Shown here piece by piece: positions 17,195 to 26,191 of a DNA stretch of 64,000 bases. The position numbers and the translations under genes were made by a program. The notes under the pieces are model-generated. The model searched no databases and was not told where the DNA came from. It saw nothing but the letters and a program-made list of their open reading frames with translations. The stretch spans positions 1,804,501-1,868,500 of the forward strand of contig NZ_OY762269.1 in NCBI RefSeq assembly GCF_963665245.1, written 5' to 3'. The stretch's first letter is position 1. Every line of letters begins with the position of its first letter. This DNA comes from an uncultured Paludibaculum sp. (GTDB lineage: Bacteria > Acidobacteriota > Terriglobia > Bryobacterales > Bryobacteraceae).

Positions 17195-18748
17195 CTACTG
17201 GGCGGGCGGCGCGATCGGCTCGTACTGCACGAAGGCAAAGCGCTTGGAATCGGGCGACCACGAGTTCACATTGATGGTGCCCTGGCCGCCGAAGAACTCC
17301 ATGAGTTTGGTGAATTTGGCCGGCTTGAGCTTCCTGCCCGGCGCAGGCATCACGCGCAGTACCACCCCGTTCATGCGGTCGTTGTGGCCCGCCGTGCCTT
17401 TGGGAAATGAGAACACCAGCATCCACTTTCCGTCGGGCGAGAAGTGGGGGAACCAGTCCTCTCCGTCGTCGTTCGTGACCTGCTCGGCCTTGGCGTCGCC
17501 GGGACCGCCGCCATCGGCCGGGATCCGCCAGATGTCCCACCCGCCGGAACGGTTGGAGTTGAAATAGACCCACTGGCCGTTGGGTGAGTACTCGGGGCCG
17601 TCGTCATAGGCGCCTTTGGACGTCAGGTGTTCCTCCGCGCCGCCGGTGGCGGCGACGCGGTAGAGTTCGTACTTGCCGCTCCTCTGGCCGACGAAGGCAA
17701 GCCATTTTGCGTCGGGCGACCAGCCATGGAAGTAACTGGGCGAGGCTGGCGTCATGAGCTTCACGTCCGATCCGTCGGACTTGGCCAGGTAGACCTGCGA
17801 CTGACGCGATGCGGTGCTGGAGGCCGAGAAGGCCAGCAGACTCCCGTCCTTGGAGAGGTCGTGGTCGTTGTTGCAGCGATAGCCGCCCGGGCCGAGTTCG
17901 ATCTTTTCGAGTTTGGGGTCGCTGACACCGAGGGGTAGCCGGTACAGGTTGCCGCCGGTGTTCACGAGCAGGAACTTGCCGTCGCGCGACCAGTTGGGCG
18001 CTTCCATCACGCCGTCCATCTGGTAGATCACCTCAGCCGCCTTCTTCTTGAAGTCGTAGACGGTGACCTTGCTGCGATAGGCGGGCTGACGCTGCACCTG
18101 CTCAAGGTGGACGTTCGAGAAGATGGCGGTCTCCAGGATATTGGCGTCGTGTGAGCAGACGCCCAAGCCGACATAGACCGGATCGGTCAGTGCCACGGTG
18201 ACAGGGTCCGAACGCGTCAGTTCCGCATTCGGATTGCCGGCCGCGATGGTGAAGCGATTGCCACGGCGCTCAATGCGGATGCGCACCGGCGCATTCACTG
18301 TGGACCGCGCCTCTTGCGTGGCGGCTCCGGTCGTGGGGCGGTACTGCAGCGAGGTGAGTCCGTCACCGTGCAGTGCGACGTCGGCATAGGCGGAACCGGC
18401 TGTGAGGTCCTGCCGGATCATCAATACGGCCTTACGGTGGGCGACTGCTCCGGCACCCACGAAACGGACATCCGCGGTCATGTTGAAGTCGCCCGGCATG
18501 CGCTTCCATGCGAATTGGAACGCGTCCTCCGCCGCCCAGATGTTCGCGCCGCCGCCCGTGATGTGGTATTCGCCGCTGGCCGCGTCGTAGGTGGTGGAGC
18601 CCTGTTTGGGCGTCACCCCGACATCACCGCTGGACTCCAACTGGCCCAGTGGCGTGGCGGCGGGTTGAGCCTGTACGGCAGTGACCAGCAGCAGGGTGGC
18701 ACCTAGCGCGGTGGCGCCAGAATAGAATCGGTTCAGTTTGGATTGCAT
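17195..18748 (-). CDS. TolB-like WD40/PD40 propeller protein with N-terminal beta-sandwich
   Basis: Exported protein of about 517 residues. The ATG at 18748 is chosen because AGGAG precedes it and a clean signal peptide follows (SGATALGATLLLVTAVQAQ); the frame continues upstream to 18961 but without a site. Residues about 30-230 form a concanavalin-like domain resembling DUF1349 (FQFAWKRMPGDFNMTADVRF). The rest is a PD40/TolB propeller: APNWSRDGKFLLVNTGGN, LSKDGSLLAFSASSTASRQS, WSPDAKWLAFVGQRSGKYEL, YSPNGQWVYFNSNRSGGWDI, FSPDGKWMLVFSFPKGTAG. It is first in a two-gene unit with the oligogalacturonate lyase-like gene. A role in carbohydrate binding is likely but not proven; it is not the Tol-Pal TolB. 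Confidence 0.8.
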   Translation of the reverse strand: MQSKLNRFYSGATALGATLLLVTAVQAQPAATPLGQLESSGDVGVTPKQGSTTYDAASGEYHITGGGANIWAAEDAFQFAWKRMPGDFNMTADVRFVGAGAVAHRKAVLMIRQDLTAGSAYADVALHGDGLTSLQYRPTTGAATQEARSTVNAPVRIRIERRGNRFTIAAGNPNAELTRSDPVTVALTDPVYVGLGVCSHDANILETAIFSNVHLEQVQRQPAYRSKVTVYDFKKKAAEVIYQMDGVMEAPNWSRDGKFLLVNTGGNLYRLPLGVSDPKLEKIELGPGGYRCNNDHDLSKDGSLLAFSASSTASRQSQVYLAKSDGSDVKLMTPASPSYFHGWSPDAKWLAFVGQRSGKYELYRVAATGGAEEHLTSKGAYDDGPEYSPNGQWVYFNSNRSGGWDIWRIPADGGGPGDAKAEQVTNDDGEDWFPHFSPDGKWMLVFSFPKGTAGHNDRMNGVVLRVMPAPGRKLKPAKFTKLMEFFGGQGTINVNSWSPDSKRFAFVQYEPIAPPAQ

Positions 18749-18909
18749 GGCTTGGCTCCTGATGCCGGCGCACTCGCCGGCGGCGGCCGGCCGGTCGTGG
18801 GACGCCCCCGAACTTATCACGGATTGGGCGTGATATGCCAGCTTGCGGTTGCCTTCCGGTGTACATAGCATGGTGGACGGCTGCCGGGGTCGCGGCACGA
18901 GGAGGTGCT

Positions 18910-19971
18910 TTGAGAATCGCGTTATTGACGATCGTTTTCCTGGCGATACTGCCTGTCTCACTGCTTTTCGGACAGACCGATCATGCCGCGCTAAAGGGAT
19001 CGGTTCAGCGCATCAAGGTCCATGGCGTAGGTCTGGAGAAAAATCTGGAGGGCGACTCGCCCGATCGTGACGTATCCATCTACTTGCCGCCCAGCTACGC
19101 CAAGCAGACGAAGCGCCGGTACCCCGTTCTCTACATGCTGCATGGGTTCACTGATAGTGACGAGCTCTGGTTCGGCTTCAGGAAGCACTGGATTTCGCTG
19201 CCAGCCATCGTCGATCCCGCCATGGCGTCGGGCGCCGCGAAGGAGATGATCATCGTGATGCCCAATGCCTTCACCGCTTACCAGGGCAGCATGTATTCGA
19301 CCTCGGTGACGACCGGCGATTGGGAAGGATATGTCTCGCGCGAACTCGTTGCCTATGTCGACCAGCATTACCGCACTCTGCCGCGGGCCGAGAGCCGCGG
19401 CCTGGCTGGTCACTCCATGGGCGGCTACGGCGCGATGCGGATCGGGATGAAGCATCCTGAGGTGTTCTCCAGCGTGTATCTACTCAGCCCTTGCTGCATG
19501 AGTACGCGCTTCAGCTCACGGCCCCAAGGGACGCCTGCGCCTGCCGAGGCCATCAGGAGCACCGCTGAGGTGGAGAAAGCCGACTTCGGTACGAAGGCTA
19601 TGCTGGCGTCGGCGGCCGCGTGGTCTCCGAATCCGGCCAATCCACCTCTCTACCTCGACCTGCCCACGAAGGGCGGCGAGCCTCAGCCAGAGGTGCTGTC
19701 GCGCTGGGCTGCCAACGCTCCGCTGTCGATGCTGGATCAGTACGTTCCCAACATCAGGCGGCTGCACGCGCTGGCCTTCGACGCTGGCGATGAGGACCGG
19801 ATGATCGCGGGCACCAACGTGGTGCTGGACCGCATGTTGAGCGCGTACGGGATCGCCCACACCTATGAGGTCTACAAAGGGAACCACATCAACCATATTG
19901 CTGACCGCATCGAGAAGAAGGTGCTCCCATTCTTCTCGACCAATCTCGTGTTTGCGGCGACAAAGAAGTAG
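18910..19971 (+). CDS. Secreted alpha/beta-hydrolase esterase (esterase D-like)
   Basis: Putative secreted carbohydrate esterase of about 353 residues. A TTG start at 18910 is assigned because AGGAGG (18900-18905) sits directly upstream and the product then begins with a signal peptide (RIALLTIVFLAILPVSLLFG). The alpha/beta-hydrolase core shows the oxyanion region YPVLYMLHGFTDSDELWFG, the nucleophile elbow GHSMGGYGAMRIGMK, an acid loop FDAGDEDRMI, and the catalytic His in GNHINHIADRI. The family hydrolyses acyl or feruloyl esters on plant polysaccharides. It is divergent from the TolB-like/lyase pair, with a 161-base intergenic region between them that must hold both promoters. Confidence 0.86.
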   Translation: MRIALLTIVFLAILPVSLLFGQTDHAALKGSVQRIKVHGVGLEKNLEGDSPDRDVSIYLPPSYAKQTKRRYPVLYMLHGFTDSDELWFGFRKHWISLPAIVDPAMASGAAKEMIIVMPNAFTAYQGSMYSTSVTTGDWEGYVSRELVAYVDQHYRTLPRAESRGLAGHSMGGYGAMRIGMKHPEVFSSVYLLSPCCMSTRFSSRPQGTPAPAEAIRSTAEVEKADFGTKAMLASAAAWSPNPANPPLYLDLPTKGGEPQPEVLSRWAANAPLSMLDQYVPNIRRLHALAFDAGDEDRMIAGTNVVLDRMLSAYGIAHTYEVYKGNHINHIADRIEKKVLPFFSTNLVFAATKK

Positions 19972-19972
19972 G

Positions 19973-20002
19973 ACGGGCGAGTCGCGGTACCGAATCGCCC
20001 GT
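19973..20002. terminator. Convergent-gene hairpin
   Basis: ACGGGCGA (19973-19980) and TCGCCCGT (19995-20002) form an 8-bp stem with a 14-base loop in the 46-base gap between the convergent esterase and DUF1080 genes. It could act as a bidirectional terminator, but no T run flanks it. Confidence 0.4.
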
Positions 20003-20017
20003 GTCGGATGAGGAAAA

Positions 20018-20953
20018 CTACCGGCTGGGCAGAGCCACGGTGACGTTGCGGAACATCAGCCCGCCCGTGTGATCGCCCTGGATGTAGAAGGGGCCGGGTT
20101 CGCCTTCGTTGGCGTCAAGAGCGCCGCCGGTGATGCCTTCAATCTCCTGATGATCGATCGTGGTGACGCCATTGCGCACGACGGTCACGGTGCGACCCAC
20201 CAACGTGACGTCGAATGTGTCCCACTCGCCCGGTTTGCGCGGCAACTCCGTCTTGGGGGCAATGCGTCCGTAGATGGATCCGATGCGTCGTTCCACCGGG
20301 TTGGCGCTGAGAGGTTCGGACTCGATCTGGACTTCATAGCGGCCGCGCAGATAGAACCCGCTGTTCGCATGGTCGGGGCAGTTCACCTCGAAGTGTAGCT
20401 TGAAGTCTTCGAACTTGCGGGTGGACTTCAGATTGGCTCCGTGAGCTGCATTGAAGAGCATGCCGTCCTTCACGGTCCAATGGCTGTTGGCCGGATCGCC
20501 CATGGGCTCCCAGCCGTCCAGCGATTTACCGTTGAACAGTGGTTCGGGCTTGCCCCACTTCTTCGGTTCGGGTCGTTTGAGTTCGGGCGCCCGCATGCCG
20601 GCCAAAGCCATGGTTGCGTCGCCGCGCTTCTGCATTCCGGTTAGCCTATCGCCGGCTGCGTCGAGCTCCCAGGTGACGGCGGGCCGGTTGTTCGCTGCCG
20701 GCGAAATGGTGGCGCTGAGGTGCGCACCCTCGGCCTTAAACTCTTTCAACTGGTAGACGTTTCCACCCGTGGGCTGGTACCACACTTCCAGAGTTCCGTT
20801 TTTCTCGGTGACACCTAACCAGGCCGCGCGCGGACCGCCCGGTGTCGTCACATTGAAATCCCATCGGCCCACCAAAGGGCTCTTCCCTTTCTGGCCGAAT
20901 GCGGGCACAAGCAGCGAGGCGAAAAGGGCAATACCGGCGGCGATCTTGTACAT
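20018..20953 (-). CDS. DUF1080 / 3-keto-disaccharide hydrolase domain protein
   Basis: Secreted protein of about 311 residues. The ATG at 20953 begins a good signal peptide (YKIAAGIALFASLLVPAFGQ); an in-frame start at 20992 would add 13 non-signal residues. The N-terminal 110 residues form a lipocalin/avidin-like beta domain (LVGRWDFNVTTPGGPRAAWL). Residues about 130-311 are the DUF1080 concanavalin-like domain: PEPLFNGKSLDGWEPMGD, HWTVKDGMLFNAAHGANL, KLHFEVNCPDHANSGFYLRG, VTLVGRTVTVVRNGVTTIDH, GPFYIQGDHTGGLMFRNV. The family includes a 3-keto-disaccharide hydrolase and many uncharacterised secreted carbohydrate-binding proteins. It points away from the TonB receptor that follows. Confidence 0.85.
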   Translation of the reverse strand: MYKIAAGIALFASLLVPAFGQKGKSPLVGRWDFNVTTPGGPRAAWLGVTEKNGTLEVWYQPTGGNVYQLKEFKAEGAHLSATISPAANNRPAVTWELDAAGDRLTGMQKRGDATMALAGMRAPELKRPEPKKWGKPEPLFNGKSLDGWEPMGDPANSHWTVKDGMLFNAAHGANLKSTRKFEDFKLHFEVNCPDHANSGFYLRGRYEVQIESEPLSANPVERRIGSIYGRIAPKTELPRKPGEWDTFDVTLVGRTVTVVRNGVTTIDHQEIEGITGGALDANEGEPGPFYIQGDHTGGLMFRNVTVALPSR

Positions 20954-21059
20954 GGTCGAAGTGTAGTACAAACCGGTTCGGCAAAGGCTCATCCTGGCCG
21001 TAAGATCCTCGATCGGGATGGCCCGCCGGCTGGCTCGATATGGTTCTGGACTGTAATGT

Positions 21060-21065
21060 TATAAT
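21060..21065 (+). promoter_or_regulatory. Perfect -10 (TATAAT) next to the receptor GTG
   Basis: TATAAT ends nine bases before the GTG (21075) that opens the signal peptide of the receptor gene. If used as a sigma-70 -10, transcription would begin at about 21072, giving a nearly leaderless mRNA. No good -35 is seen at 16-18 bases upstream and no ribosome-binding site is present, which fits leaderless initiation but weakens the promoter call. Confidence 0.4.
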
Positions 21066-21074
21066 TACGTAGTC

Positions 21075-24000
21075 GTGTTTAAACGTCATCGGACATTTCC
21101 AGCCCGGCTTCTCCAATTCGTAGTCTTGGGCCCAATCCTGTCTTGCTCGATCCACGCACAATCCACCAAGGCGGAGCTCTTTGGAGTAATCAACGACTCG
21201 TCGGGGCTGCCTGTCGCCCAAGCCGTGGTCCGGCTGACCAACACGGGCACGAACCTTGCCTCGACACAGTCGACTCGGACCGATGGCGTCTACCAGTTCC
21301 TCGCCTTGCAGGCCGGTTCGTACCGAGTCACCGTGGAGAAGCCAGGCTTTGCGCCGCTACAACGGGATGGCATTCTCTTGCGGGTAGGCGACCGTTTGGA
21401 TATTCCGCTGGCTCTCAAGGTGGGCGACTCCAGCCAGACCGTGGAAGTGACAGCCGCGGCTCCCCTGCTACAGTCCAACCGGGGCAGCGTGAGCTTTATG
21501 GTGGAGCAGCAGAAGGTCGTCACTCTGCCTCTGGACGGTCGGAACTTTGTACCGCTGATTGCGCTGTCGCCTGGCGTTACGCTTCCACCCGGCAATCTGC
21601 TGCCGCGCGTAAACGGCAGCCGGCCACGAGTGAGCGAGTACATCTACGACGGAATCAGTGTGCTGCAGCCGGAGCCGGGCCAGGTCGCGTTCTATCCGAT
21701 CATTGATGCCGTCGACGAGTTTCGTGTCGAGACAAACAGCTACTCAGCGGAGTATGGCCGGTCGAACGGCGGCGTGATCATGGTGAACCAGAAGGCCGGC
21801 TCCAACGAACTGCACGGGACGCTGTTCGAGTTCTTTCGAAACGAGAAGCTCAACGCGCGGAACCTGTTTGCCACCACCGGCGTCAAGCCGCTGTTCCGGC
21901 GGAACCAGTATGGGTTCGTTCTCGGCGGTCCGGTGCAGAAGGATAGGACCTTCTTTTTTGTCGATTGGCAGGGGACGCGGCTCAACACCGGTGTCGTGCG
22001 CACCAGCACCGTGCCGACGACAACGCAGAAGGCAGGCGTCTTCTCCAACTCGATTTTCGATCCCGCGACAACGCGTCGCACGGACGCGGGCCTCGCCCGA
22101 GACGCCTTTGCCGCGAACACAATTCCGGCCAGCCGGTTCGACCGCGCGACGCTCGCTGTGCTCGACCGGTACCCCGCGCCCAACGTCTTCACGTCCTCCG
22201 GAGCTGAGGCCACGGCGAACAACTATCGGCGCACGGGTAGCGACACCACCGCGGCCGACCAGTTCGATGCCCGCCTGGATCGTTACATGGGGGCGCGTCA
22301 CCGGCTCTTCGGCCGTTACTCCTATCTGAGAGACGACAGCCGCCCCACTGCCCCTCTCCCCGACGGCAGCGGCAACCTCACCAGTGGAGTGATCGGCAGT
22401 ACGCTGACACGGGCAGACAGTGTCGCCGCCGAACATACATGGAGCCTCTCCGCCCTCTCCGTGAACCAGGTTCGTTTCGGGTACACACGGCGCACCTTTG
22501 ACCGCGCTTCGCTGCAGACCGGCCAATCCATATCGCAGACGACGCTCATTCCCAACATCCCCTTTTCGTCGTTTTCCGATGTGCTGCCTACGTACGACGT
22601 CGTGGGCTTCCAACAACTGGGGCCGCCTTCCAGCGGCAATGCGAGCTTCACCACCTCGGTCACGCAGATCATCGACAACTTTTCCTGGGTACGTGGCGGC
22701 CATAGCCTGAAGGCGGGAGCTGACATTCGAAGGGAGGCCCTGGATGTTCTACAGCCGCCCAGCCCAACGGGCAATTTCCAGTTCACTAACATCTTCACCA
22801 GCGGCCTGACACCGGCCGGCACGGCCGTATCCGGGACCGGCAACAGCGTGGCATCGTTTCTGGTTGGGCAAGTGGGCCGATTCAGTATCGATGCCCAACC
22901 ACAGGTGATCCAGCCGCGAGCAACGGTGGCTGAGTTCTTTCTGCAGGACGACTGGCGCGCCACCCGCCGGCTGAGTCTGAATCTCGGGGTCCGCTACACG
23001 TTGAATTTTCCGTCCACGGTGGTGGATAACCGGGGCGCCGTGTTCAATCTGAATACGCAGAAGCTCGACTTCCTGGGGCAGAACGGATTCCCGCGTGGGG
23101 CCAGGGATCTGGAGAAGAAGAACTTCGCGCCGAGAGTCGGTCTGGCATTCAAGGTCACTGATTCGTTCGTGATCCGTTCGGGCTATGGCATGACATGGAT
23201 CGAACAGGCGGGCATCACCACACCGTTCACCACGCCCCTGTTTCCGTTCATTCAGACGCTCGGACAGCAATCCCTGGACAACATCAATCCCGCGTTTGTG
23301 CTTTCGCAGGGGCCAACCGTCGCGCCGCGGGACCCGAACCCTGATTCCGGATTGGGGCAAGGCGTGTTCGGTGTTCAGCGGGGCAACGGCAGCGGCTATG
23401 CCCAGCAATGGAATCTCACACTTCAGAGGACCTTCGGTGAGGACTGGAGTGTGGAGGCCGGCTACCTGGGCTCCAAACTCACACGCCTGGGTGTGCCCGA
23501 TGTGAATTTGAACCAGCTCACCGTGGAGCAGTTGGGGTTGGGTTCGCAGCTCACCCAGCAGGTGAGCAATCCCTACTTTGGGGAGATCCCATCGAACACT
23601 TCGTTGGGTACGCCCAGCATCGCGCGCGGCCAACTGCTGCGCCCGTATCCCCGATTCACCACCGTCACCTTGTACCGGAACAATACCGGTCACTCCACCT
23701 ACCACTCCTTCCAATCGCGCCTGGAGAAGCGCTTTTCGGCAGGTCTGACGCTGAGTGTGGCCTACACGTTCTCCCGGCTTATCGACGATGCCGGTGCGGT
23801 CTTCGACTCTGCCATCCTCACCGGTCCAGTGGCCAACTTCCAGGCAGCTGATAGCTTCAACAAGCGGCTGGAGAAGGATGTCTCCACGGGCAACATCCCC
23901 CACGTCTTCTCCAGCGGGTTTGTCTACCAACTTCCTCTCGGACAGGGCCGGAAGAGGTCTTTGCACGGCTGGAAGGAGACGTTGGGTGGAGGTTGGCAGG

Positions 24001-24431
24001 TGGGCGGCGTCATTCGGGCCCAGTCGGGCAGCCCCATCGCGATTACGCAGGTGACCAACTACAACGCCTTCGCGGGCTTCGGTATCCAGCGCCCCAACCG
24101 GACGGCGGATCCCGCACTACCGGCGGACCAGCGCAGCACCGGGCGCTGGTTCAATACGGCGGCCTTCGTTCTCGCGCCGCAATTCACAATCGGTAGCAGT
24201 TCGCGCAATCCGGTGAGTGGCCCGGGATACCGCACCGTCGATCTCATGGTGGGGAAGAGATTTCCGATTGCGGAGCGCGTGTACGCCGAGTTCCGCGCCG
24301 AGGCGTTCAATGTGACAAACACACCGCCGCTGGGCAATCCCAACGGCAGCTTCGGCAACGCGGCGTTCGGCACCATCACGACGGCGCTCGATCCGCGGGT
24401 GTTCGAACTTGCTCTGAAACTGCAGTTCTGA
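21075..24431 (+). CDS. TonB-dependent receptor, Oar-like (first)
   Basis: Large outer-membrane transporter of 1118 residues. GTG 21075 opens a signal peptide (FKRHRTFPARLLQFVVLGPI, cleavage after about HAQ). A carboxypeptidase-regulatory-like beta-sandwich follows (ELFGVINDSSGLPVAQAVVR, then GVYQFLALQAGSYRVTVEKP). Next is the plug domain (TLPLDGRNFVPLIALSPGV, ending EFRVETNSYSAEYGRSNGGV). A long beta-barrel region ends in an aromatic terminal strand (PRVFELALKLQF). This is the Oar-like class abundant in Acidobacteriota and often used for carbohydrate or metal-chelate uptake. It is followed after 7 bases by a molybdopterin-like domain gene and then by an HTH regulator gene, which hints at an anionic metal ligand. 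Confidence 0.9.
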   Translation: MFKRHRTFPARLLQFVVLGPILSCSIHAQSTKAELFGVINDSSGLPVAQAVVRLTNTGTNLASTQSTRTDGVYQFLALQAGSYRVTVEKPGFAPLQRDGILLRVGDRLDIPLALKVGDSSQTVEVTAAAPLLQSNRGSVSFMVEQQKVVTLPLDGRNFVPLIALSPGVTLPPGNLLPRVNGSRPRVSEYIYDGISVLQPEPGQVAFYPIIDAVDEFRVETNSYSAEYGRSNGGVIMVNQKAGSNELHGTLFEFFRNEKLNARNLFATTGVKPLFRRNQYGFVLGGPVQKDRTFFFVDWQGTRLNTGVVRTSTVPTTTQKAGVFSNSIFDPATTRRTDAGLARDAFAANTIPASRFDRATLAVLDRYPAPNVFTSSGAEATANNYRRTGSDTTAADQFDARLDRYMGARHRLFGRYSYLRDDSRPTAPLPDGSGNLTSGVIGSTLTRADSVAAEHTWSLSALSVNQVRFGYTRRTFDRASLQTGQSISQTTLIPNIPFSSFSDVLPTYDVVGFQQLGPPSSGNASFTTSVTQIIDNFSWVRGGHSLKAGADIRREALDVLQPPSPTGNFQFTNIFTSGLTPAGTAVSGTGNSVASFLVGQVGRFSIDAQPQVIQPRATVAEFFLQDDWRATRRLSLNLGVRYTLNFPSTVVDNRGAVFNLNTQKLDFLGQNGFPRGARDLEKKNFAPRVGLAFKVTDSFVIRSGYGMTWIEQAGITTPFTTPLFPFIQTLGQQSLDNINPAFVLSQGPTVAPRDPNPDSGLGQGVFGVQRGNGSGYAQQWNLTLQRTFGEDWSVEAGYLGSKLTRLGVPDVNLNQLTVEQLGLGSQLTQQVSNPYFGEIPSNTSLGTPSIARGQLLRPYPRFTTVTLYRNNTGHSTYHSFQSRLEKRFSAGLTLSVAYTFSRLIDDAGAVFDSAILTGPVANFQAADSFNKRLEKDVSTGNIPHVFSSGFVYQLPLGQGRKRSLHGWKETLGGGWQVGGVIRAQSGSPIAITQVTNYNAFAGFGIQRPNRTADPALPADQRSTGRWFNTAAFVLAPQFTIGSSSRNPVSGPGYRTVDLMVGKRFPIAERVYAEFRAEAFNVTNTPPLGNPNGSFGNAAFGTITTALDPRVFELALKLQF

Positions 24432-24438
24432 GGTACTC

Positions 24439-24921
24439 ATGCGTCGAATCTGTCTGTTCTTGCTATGTGCCTTGATCTCCGTGGTTGCTCAGCCGCAACC
24501 TGCGTCCGTGACCATAGGCGGTGATGTCAAGACACCCCTGACGCTCACCGCGCGCGACCTGGCCGCCATGCCTCGATCGACCGCTGTGGTGAAGGGGGAG
24601 AAATCCACCGTGACCTACACCGGGGTCCCGGTGTTTGAGCTGCTAGAACGCGCCGGCGCGCCGACTGGCACCGAACTGCATGGCAAAACCCTGGCCAGCT
24701 ATCTGCTGGTAGAAGCCGGTGACGGCTATCAGGTGGTCTTCGCCTTGCCCGAGCTCGATCCCGCATTCACCGACAACCAGGTATTGCTTGCCGATACAGC
24801 CGACGGCCAGCCGCTGGGGCCTACACAGGGTCCGTTCAAACTGGTGGTTCCAAGGGAGAAGCGAGGCGCTCGTGGGGTAAGGATGGTGACGAAACTGCAA
24901 GTGGTCCTGCTTCGCAAGTGA
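24439..24921 (+). CDS. Exported stand-alone oxidoreductase molybdopterin-binding-like domain
   Basis: Small exported protein of 160 residues with signal peptide ICLFLLCALISVVAQPQ. The mature part resembles the sulfite-oxidase type Oxidored_molyb fold: SVTIGGDVKTPLTLTARDLA, TYTGVPVFELLERAGAP, GDGYQVVFALPELDPAFTDN, and LVVPREKRGARGVRMV. Full enzymes coordinate molybdenum through a Cys, but the mature chain here contains no cysteine at all, so a catalytic molybdenum centre is unlikely. It may be a ligand-binding relic of the domain. It lies 7 bases after the TonB receptor and 42 bases before the HTH/PBP regulator, most likely in the same transcript. Confidence 0.78.
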   Translation: MRRICLFLLCALISVVAQPQPASVTIGGDVKTPLTLTARDLAAMPRSTAVVKGEKSTVTYTGVPVFELLERAGAPTGTELHGKTLASYLLVEAGDGYQVVFALPELDPAFTDNQVLLADTADGQPLGPTQGPFKLVVPREKRGARGVRMVTKLQVVLLRK

Positions 24922-24963
24922 CGCGCCACCGGAAGCGCGTAACATCGAGAGAGCAGCATCCAC

Positions 24964-26085
24964 ATGTCCACGAGCATTCGGAATCAGTTGGGTACCATTC
25001 GCCGGGCACGCGGCGTCAGCGCCGTCGAGTTGGCCCGCAGTGCCGGTGTCAGCCGCCAGACCATCCACGCCATTGAGGCCGGTTCCTACACTCCGAATAC
25101 CGAGGTCACGTTGAAGCTGGCACGCCGCCTGGAAGTCTCGGTGGAGGAGTTGTTCTCTCTCGCGCCGGACAACCCCGAGGCGCCTGCTGGTGTGGTGTCT
25201 GAACTCCTCAGCGCCGGGCCAGTGGCCAAGGGGCAGGCCGTCCGCGTGTGCCGGGTGGGCGATCATTTGGTGAGCATTCCGGTCCAGTCCGTGCCTTACT
25301 ACTTGCCTGAAGCCGACGGCGTCATATCCAAATTGAGCCGGAGCCCGGGTCGTGTGGAACTGGCCGTCTTTGCGCCGGAAGACACGCACCACAGGAAGAT
25401 GACTCTCGCCGGTTGCGACCCCGCCATCGGGCTGGTGGCGGGCATTGTGGAGAAGGTCAGCGGGGTGGAACTGGTTTCGGCCGCGGCTTCCAGCCGTCTG
25501 GCTCTTACTTGGCTCAAGGAAGGCAAGGTTCACATCGCGGGCTCACACCTGGAGGATCCCGCGACCGGGGAGTACAATCTGCCGTTTCTTCAACGGGAGT
25601 TCCCCGGTACTGACCTGGCAGTGATCACCTTCGCGCGGTGGGAAGAGGGCTTTGTGACGGCGCAGGGCAACCCGCTGGGGATCCGCTCGGCCGGTGATCT
25701 GGCTGGCGCCGCCGTACGGTTTGTGAACCGGGAACAGGGCTCCGGAAGCCGCGGGCTGCTCGACCGCCTGCTGGCCGAGGCCGGAGTGCCCGCGCGCCAG
25801 GTGGCCGGGTATGATCGTGTCGCCTTCGGGCACCTGGCTGCCGCCTACGCCGTTCTGGCCGGCGAAGCGGACTGCTGCCTGGCCACGCGCTCAGCCGCGC
25901 AGACGTTTGGACTGGACTTCGTGCCCTTGCGCAGTGAACGCTATGACTTTGTGATGCGCCGGCAAACCCTGGAGATGCCGGCTGTGCAGAGCTTCCTGGA
26001 CGTACTGCAGCGCGCGGCCCTCCGGCGCAAGCTCGAAACATTGGCGGGGTACGATACGGCGCAGACGGGAGCGGTGCAGGCTTGA
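24964..26085 (+). CDS. HTH regulator fused to a PBP-like substrate-binding domain
   Basis: Cytoplasmic one-component regulator of 373 residues. Residues about 5-65 are an XRE/HTH_3 domain (LGTIRRARGVSAVELARSAG, then VSRQTIHAIEAGSYTPNTEV). Residues about 140-365 are a PBP_like domain (MTLAGCDPAIGLVAGIVEK, GSHLEDPATGEYNLPFLQ, RFVNREQGSGSRGLLDRLL, YAVLAGEADCCLATRSAA). This fold recurs in MoeA-PBP and in molybdate- or tungstate-linked regulators, suggesting that a small ligand related to molybdate or molybdopterin is sensed. The upstream molybdopterin-like gene and TonB receptor are natural targets. The exact ligand is unknown. Confidence 0.83.
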   Translation: MSTSIRNQLGTIRRARGVSAVELARSAGVSRQTIHAIEAGSYTPNTEVTLKLARRLEVSVEELFSLAPDNPEAPAGVVSELLSAGPVAKGQAVRVCRVGDHLVSIPVQSVPYYLPEADGVISKLSRSPGRVELAVFAPEDTHHRKMTLAGCDPAIGLVAGIVEKVSGVELVSAAASSRLALTWLKEGKVHIAGSHLEDPATGEYNLPFLQREFPGTDLAVITFARWEEGFVTAQGNPLGIRSAGDLAGAAVRFVNREQGSGSRGLLDRLLAEAGVPARQVAGYDRVAFGHLAAAYAVLAGEADCCLATRSAAQTFGLDFVPLRSERYDFVMRRQTLEMPAVQSFLDVLQRAALRRKLETLAGYDTAQTGAVQA

Positions 26086-26134
26086 CAGGATCAGCGGATC
26101 CCAGCCGTAGCATATGTCTCGGCTCGTGAATCTA

Positions 26135-26163
26135 TTGCGGTCTTTCGGGTTTGAAACTATGAT
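26135..26163 (+). promoter_or_regulatory. Sigma-70-type promoter upstream of the glycine-rich exported protein gene
   Basis: TTGCGG (26135-26140) and TATGAT (26158-26163) are separated by 17 bases. Transcription would start near 26170, after the ATG at 26168 but before the ATG at 26192, which supports 26192 as the true start of the next gene. Confidence 0.5.
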
Positions 26164-26191
26164 TTGAATGATTCATCCCCGAAGGGACCTT

